DNA of 34,039 nucleotides. Origin: a virus. The stretch lies in the IMG/VR virus record IMGVR_UViG_3300032117_001064, positions 1-34,039 of that record, one strand, 5' to 3'. The notes beneath the pieces are model-generated. The model was not told the origin of the DNA. It did not search any database and was given only the letters and a program-made list of their open reading frames with translations. Position numbers and translations under genes: made by a program. Shown piece by piece: positions 30,504 through 34,039 of this stretch; within the stretch, counting starts at the first letter, position 1, and the number at the start of each line of letters is the position of its first letter.

Positions 30504-31523
30504 TTAAGACGCCTTTTGACGATTCCTAATCATTGCTAAGATGTCTTCAGCACGTGCTGTACCGCCAGCTGGAGGTGTTGCAACTGGTGCTGTAGGAGCC
30601 GCTGGTGCAGCCTCTGCAACTGGTGCTGGGGTTGATACTGGTGTATCTAATGTACCGTCATCTTCGTGAACTGCTGGTTCAGCTGAAGCTGCTGATGCAC
30701 TGTCAGTTGAAGCATTAGCTGTAACTACTGTAACACCTCTTGGTTTATAGTAATTGCCCCAACGATCAGCGTCATATGCTTCACCATTTACTGAAGCTTC
30801 AAACATTTCTTTGATTACTTTTAGTTCAACATCTGTTGGTTTCTTAGGTAAAAAGTCTGCTAAGTTATATAAACCAAACTGTTCAATCGCGCCAGCTTCT
30901 TCTGCTGTTAGTGCAGATTCTTTGCGTGACCATTTACTAGTGCTGTAGTCAGCATAACCACCTTTTGATGTTTTAGTAACTGTAAAGTCTAAACCACCTT
31001 GGTAGTCTGTTGGTAGATTTTCTAGTTCTGGATCAAGCAAGGCTGCTTTTACTAGATTGAAAATCTGTGGACTGATAATGAATCTACGAATTGGGTTTGC
31101 AGGTGTAACATCGTCTTTCAAAGGATTCTCACGCACAAAACCTTGGAACAAGTATGATCTTTTCTTCCAATATTTACGACCCATATCTTCTAAACTTGGA
31201 TCTTTGAACCAAGCACGTACTTCTGCTAAGATTGGGCATGCTTCACCCCACATCTCAACGCATGGTACTTGAACAGTAACTTGTTTACTATCTGCTTGAC
31301 CTTTAATGCCAGCAAATGGTAAATTGATCATTGCTCTTTCTACCCAGAAGAATGTATTTTTTGGATTTGCGTCTGGAAGGAATCTGATTCGAGCATTTTG
31401 CCCTTCTGCGATGTTCCAGTGTGCATAGATAGCGTTGTCGCCACCTTGTGATGAATTACTACCCGAACTGCGTGTTTCTTGTGCTTGTAATTTTGCACGG
31501 ATTTCTGCTAATGATGTTGCCAT
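30504..31523 (-). CDS. gp32-like single-stranded DNA-binding protein
   Basis: 339 aa. The N-terminus MATSLAEIRAKLQAQ corresponds to the basic LAST-type cooperative region. The OB-fold core contains VPCVEMWGEACPI at 86-98, with Cys 88 and Cys 96 as remnants or ligands of the gp32 zinc site. Residues 255-325 are an Ala/Pro/Thr-rich linker, and the tail EDILAMIRNRQKA follows, where T4 gp32 has an acidic partner-binding region. T4 gp32 is 301 aa. It coats single-stranded DNA and organises UvsX, UvsY and polymerase. AAGGAG nine bases before the ATG. First gene of the recombination block, behind both an early-like and a late-like promoter. Confidence 0.88.
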   Translation of the reverse strand: MATSLAEIRAKLQAQETRSSGSNSSQGGDNAIYAHWNIAEGQNARIRFLPDANPKNTFFWVERAMINLPFAGIKGQADSKQVTVQVPCVEMWGEACPILAEVRAWFKDPSLEDMGRKYWKKRSYLFQGFVRENPLKDDVTPANPIRRFIISPQIFNLVKAALLDPELENLPTDYQGGLDFTVTKTSKGGYADYSTSKWSRKESALTAEEAGAIEQFGLYNLADFLPKKPTDVELKVIKEMFEASVNGEAYDADRWGNYYKPRGVTVVTANASTDSASAASAEPAVHEDDGTLDTPVSTPAPVAEAAPAAPTAPVATPPAGGTARAEDILAMIRNRQKAS

Positions 31524-31580
31524 GTTATTTCTCCTTAAGTTGGTCTTAAAATATGCCTAAACGTATTAGTCATATAAAAC

Positions 31581-31609
31581 ATAATACGCTACTATTATTT
31601 ATTCCGCAA
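31581..31609 (-). promoter_or_regulatory. Possible dual promoter of the gp32 block
   Basis: Minus-strand TTGCGG (31604-31609), 17 bases, TATTAT (31581-31586) gives a moderate sigma-70 match. Within the spacer lies AATAAATA (31596-31603), a late-type box. The leader to the ATG at 31523 would be about 50-65 bases. Confidence 0.5.
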
Positions 31610-31618
31610 GTGATATTT

Positions 31619-32398
31619 TTAGAATTTTTTAACCAAAACATCTGTTAATCGTTGATATCCCTGTAGATCTGGATGAACTTCCTTCCAGTATTTACATATT
31701 AACATCAATTTATTCTCAGCGTCAATGGTCATCGGTTTGAATTCTTTGCCAAACTTCTGCATGAATCTAGGATTGTCAGCTAACTGTGTGTACCATTCTG
31801 CATCACTCATGTATACATCACGCTCAAGTTCTGGTATCAATAATTTAGTAGCACTGGTCGCTACATTGACTAAATTAGGATAATTTACAATACTAGGGTG
31901 TAGTTGGCTCCAACAGCCTAACATCAGCACTTTTTTGTGATAATATCCAATAAATCTATCCAATCTGGTATAAAATCTAGCAAAATAACTGTTAATATAT
32001 GCCTCTAAAGACTCGCAGTCTAATAGACTGTCTACAAACTTTTGTTCTAATATTTTATATCTATGATCAACATCATCAGGGTGTTGTTTGTCATAATAGT
32101 GACGTTCACGGAATATATCAGTCTGTAGGAATATTATATGATCCATTTTAGCTAGATCAAATTCTATGCGATCTCTAGGGTCAACACCAAATAAACATCT
32201 CTTGGTGTTATTCCAATTACCTTCAAGGCGATCTATCATCAGCCAATTACTGCCACCAGCTTTGCTGATATTATATACAGTATGTCCTTGGCTGGTTAAT
32301 ATAGATGCAATACCTTGGCCCGTGGGACCATATCCTTGCCCTTGATCAGCAAAGACCCCTATGCCCCAACTATCGCCCGCTAGTAATATATTTGCCAT
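31619..32398 (-). CDS. SGNH/GDSL-like hydrolase
   Basis: 259 aa. LLAGDSWGIG at 5-14 is SGNH block I with the nucleophile Ser (residue 10), SKAGGSNW near 45-52 supplies the Gly and Asn of blocks II and III, and EVHPDLQGY near 240-248 carries the block V His. The motif order fits an esterase or acetylesterase of the SGNH superfamily, often used to de-O-acetylate surface polysaccharide. No signal peptide. The gene overlaps the preceding glycosyltransferase-like gene by 29 bases, so it may trim or modify the glycan that enzyme makes. Substrate unknown. Confidence 0.72.
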   Translation of the reverse strand: MANILLAGDSWGIGVFADQGQGYGPTGQGIASILTSQGHTVYNISKAGGSNWLMIDRLEGNWNNTKRCLFGVDPRDRIEFDLAKMDHIIFLQTDIFRERHYYDKQHPDDVDHRYKILEQKFVDSLLDCESLEAYINSYFARFYTRLDRFIGYYHKKVLMLGCWSQLHPSIVNYPNLVNVATSATKLLIPELERDVYMSDAEWYTQLADNPRFMQKFGKEFKPMTIDAENKLMLICKYWKEVHPDLQGYQRLTDVLVKKF

Positions 32399-33371
32399 AG
32401 GTTTGTCTATTGTGTTCGAGTATAGGTAATAGCTCTTGGTACATCTGATTTACATCGATACCTGCTAGTCTATCTATTTCTCTTTTGATCGCCTCCAATC
32501 TCAGATGATTGTTATCGATAGTATCGTAGGTTTCATCGATCCAAGAACCAAATGTTTTAAATCCAAATGATCTAAGTTTTTCTAAAGTTCTAGCACCCGA
32601 CATTACCAAGAATGGTTTACCGATATAAAGATTCTTTATGGTCTTTTCTGTTATCCACCCTGTGGTCAATGAATCTGTTTCTACTATGATTTCCATAAAA
32701 TAATCATTATAAGGTTTACGATCACCTACTATTTGTTCATAGGTATAACTGCGATTTGGAAATATCTCATCATATACTATAGGTGTATTGGCACTGGCCC
32801 AGGCGATCTCATGTTCAAAATACTGCTCGAATCTTGGGTGCCTCAGCATACCAGATTCTTGATATGATATATAACTGTCATCGGCATGATTAGTTTGTAA
32901 ATGTTCTGCTAACATGGTCCTATAGAACGTGCCTCTATTAAACCAAACAGCAAAACGTTTGCTAAAAGGTCCTTGTGGGATGTCAAAGCCTTTGATATAG
33001 GGATATAATTGTCGAGCCCATAATTCTATGCTGTCTTCATATATAACAGTTACACCGGGAAAGTTTATCGGTTCTCGGCAGAACACAGCACAACTGTCAC
33101 TATTTAGATTAAATGTTTTGATAATGTTTTTAATTATTTCTACAGCATTAGTCATTCTTAACAGTACGCCATCATCGAATACAAATAAGAATCGTTTACC
33201 TTGTCCTAGTTTATGTAGTTGATATATCAATTGATCGGCAGCTGATATACTGTAATCTCTTTCAAATAGTAAAATAAAGTTAACAACCAAAGTATTGTTA
33301 ACTTCTACTATAACTGATGATTTTTGATCTGCTGTAAGGTTTAGATAGATATCATAAAAAAAGTTTCTCAT
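32370..33371 (-). CDS. Putative glycosyltransferase-like protein, paralogue of 813-1868
   Basis: 333 aa. TEKTIKNLYIGKPFLVMSG in the last third, followed by LRSFGFKTFGSW and ETYDTID, repeats the arrangement of the protein at 813-1868 and of its truncated copy. The N-terminal half has an alpha/beta pattern (KRFLFVFDDGVLL, then GVTVIYED) as in GT-B folds. The region FAVWFNRGTFYRTMLAEHL suits an acceptor-binding helix. No signal peptide. Role in phage glycan synthesis inferred. No Shine-Dalgarno is seen before the ATG; a GATAAGTA sequence 13 bases upstream may be a degenerate late promoter. Confidence 0.55.
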   Translation of the reverse strand: MRNFFYDIYLNLTADQKSSVIVEVNNTLVVNFILLFERDYSISAADQLIYQLHKLGQGKRFLFVFDDGVLLRMTNAVEIIKNIIKTFNLNSDSCAVFCREPINFPGVTVIYEDSIELWARQLYPYIKGFDIPQGPFSKRFAVWFNRGTFYRTMLAEHLQTNHADDSYISYQESGMLRHPRFEQYFEHEIAWASANTPIVYDEIFPNRSYTYEQIVGDRKPYNDYFMEIIVETDSLTTGWITEKTIKNLYIGKPFLVMSGARTLEKLRSFGFKTFGSWIDETYDTIDNNHLRLEAIKREIDRLAGIDVNQMYQELLPILEHNRQTYGKYITSGR

Positions 33372-33394
33372 GCATGTACTTATCAGCCAACAAA

Positions 33395-33417
33395 AAAGGC
33401 ACTATAAAAGTGCCTTT
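33395..33417 (-). terminator. Rho-independent terminator
   Basis: Perfect 9-base arms, 33395-33403 and 33409-33417, around a 5-base loop; the minus-strand transcript continues TTTTTTG. It ends the unit entering from the right edge. Confidence 0.88.
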
Positions 33418-33442
33418 GGTGCTGCCTTCCCATCCCGGGGAA

Positions 33443-34039
33443 TTATTTTAAGCCTGATAATCTTTTGAGTTGTTCTCTTTCTCTTTCGTATTGATCTTTT
33501 CTCTTATAAGCTGGTTCGTCTGTGTTTACTCCAGTCCAACCAGATTTTTTAGGTAATTCTTTTGGATTGTTTCTTTGGAATGTTGGTTTGTCATATTTGC
33601 TATAATCAGGGTTGTCTGGCATGGTAATAGCTTCGTCAACTGGTTTGACTTCTTGCATTCTGTATGAATATGTTTCACCGTCGTCACCTTTGATAAAGTA
33701 ATACCCATCACCATCTCCGGTAACTGTGCCTATTTTTCCATCTGGACATTTGACTTTATCTCCAGGGTTAAATCTGCCTTCGGTTAATGCTTGTTCAAAT
33801 GCCTCGTGTAGGTCACTGTGTTCTTGTTCAATGCCAGCGTTGCGTTCAATCATACGAACCCAACCACTGACATCACTGCTACCAATTTCTTCAACAGGTG
33901 CAGCGAAATCTGCTATTTCACGAGCCGCATCCATAACACCTTGTGGGCCTAATTTCATTAATAAGTCATGATGTTTGCCATGTATGATTCTCCGAATGAT
34001 AGCTGACTGGATCGCTTCAAAGCCACCGTCATCTTCTTC
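33443..34039 (-). CDS. C-terminal part of a phage protein, cut by the window edge
   Basis: The frame is open from the right edge (EEDDGGFEAIQSAI and on) through an internal Met at 33958 to the stop at 33443, so the gene begins outside the window and the Met is probably not the start. VEEIGSSDVSGWVRMIER recalls a segment common in proteins of marine T4-like phages. The following FNPGDKVKCPDGKIGTVTGDG is an SH3/KOW-like strand set, and the tail is charged and probably disordered. Virion or morphogenesis protein is a guess. Followed by a strong terminator. Confidence 0.6.
   Translation of the reverse strand, partial: EEDDGGFEAIQSAIIRRIIHGKHHDLLMKLGPQGVMDAAREIADFAAPVEEIGSSDVSGWVRMIERNAGIEQEHSDLHEAFEQALTEGRFNPGDKVKCPDGKIGTVTGDGDGYYFIKGDDGETYSYRMQEVKPVDEAITMPDNPDYSKYDKPTFQRNNPKELPKKSGWTGVNTDEPAYKRKDQYEREREQLKRLSGLK

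Noticed and set aside
1-34039. tRNA genes, CRISPR arrays, homing endonucleases, attachment sites
   Set aside because: None seen: no cloverleaf with a TTCRA loop, no regularly spaced repeats, no GIY-YIG or HNH motif, no integrase.

Overview
The window is a stretch of a T4-like myovirus genome (class Caudoviricetes). The host is probably a Gram-negative aquatic bacterium. This rests on single-strand, tightly overlapping coding and on recognisable T4-type replication and recombination genes: a UvsW helicase, a UvsX recombinase, a UvsY-like mediator and a gp32-like ssDNA-binding protein. Every supported gene lies on the minus strand, so transcription runs from high to low coordinates. I saw no tRNA, rRNA, CRISPR array, insertion sequence or integrase. 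The host cannot be named from the sequence.

Layout in transcription order. 34039-33443: C-terminal part of a gene that enters from the right edge, closed by a strong terminator. 33371-31619: a glycosyltransferase-like gene overlapping an SGNH hydrolase. 31523-26257: gp32, a P-loop-like protein, uvsX, an acidic small protein, uvsY-like, a methyltransferase and a cytidylyltransferase-cupin fusion. 26246-24801: a late-type gene with a possible nuclease motif. 24746-22604: an early-type operon of an RNA polymerase omega-like subunit, a small basic protein, a QueF-like protein that lacks the catalytic Cys, and S-adenosylhomocysteinase. 22419-21779: AhpC-type peroxiredoxin plus a tiny ORF. 21673-21512: a small protein with its own promoter. 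21441-15103: a sugar and glycan cluster with a nucleotide-sugar dehydratase, an epimerase, a C-methyltransferase and several glycosyltransferase-like genes, two of them tandem duplicates. 15015-13618: small proteins and a SleB-type cell-wall hydrolase. 13544-8980: a five-gene sugar-activation module of cupin, nucleotidyltransferase-kinase fusion, KdsC-like phosphatase, GatZ-like aldolase and glycosyltransferase-like protein. 8912-7221: a small protein, an AAA ATPase and two small membrane proteins. 7058-38: a HARP-like helicase partner, UvsW and a run of small genes that ends in a miniature DnaE-like protein.

Two promoter classes can be read directly. Near-consensus sigma-70 promoters, mostly GTTGACA or GTTGACT with 17 bp to TATAAT, precede the early-type units. 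AT-rich RATAAATA boxes like the T4 late promoter precede the glycan clusters and one late gene. Several early promoters sit directly after, or even inside, the terminator of the preceding unit. At two genes the predicted +1 coincides with the A of the ATG, which implies leaderless mRNAs.

Most unusual items: a 190-residue condensed C-family (PolIII alpha) polymerase; the omega/QueF-like/AhcY operon; a phage AhpC; a gene duplicated only at its C-terminal end; and a gene whose best-placed start codon appears to be ATT.
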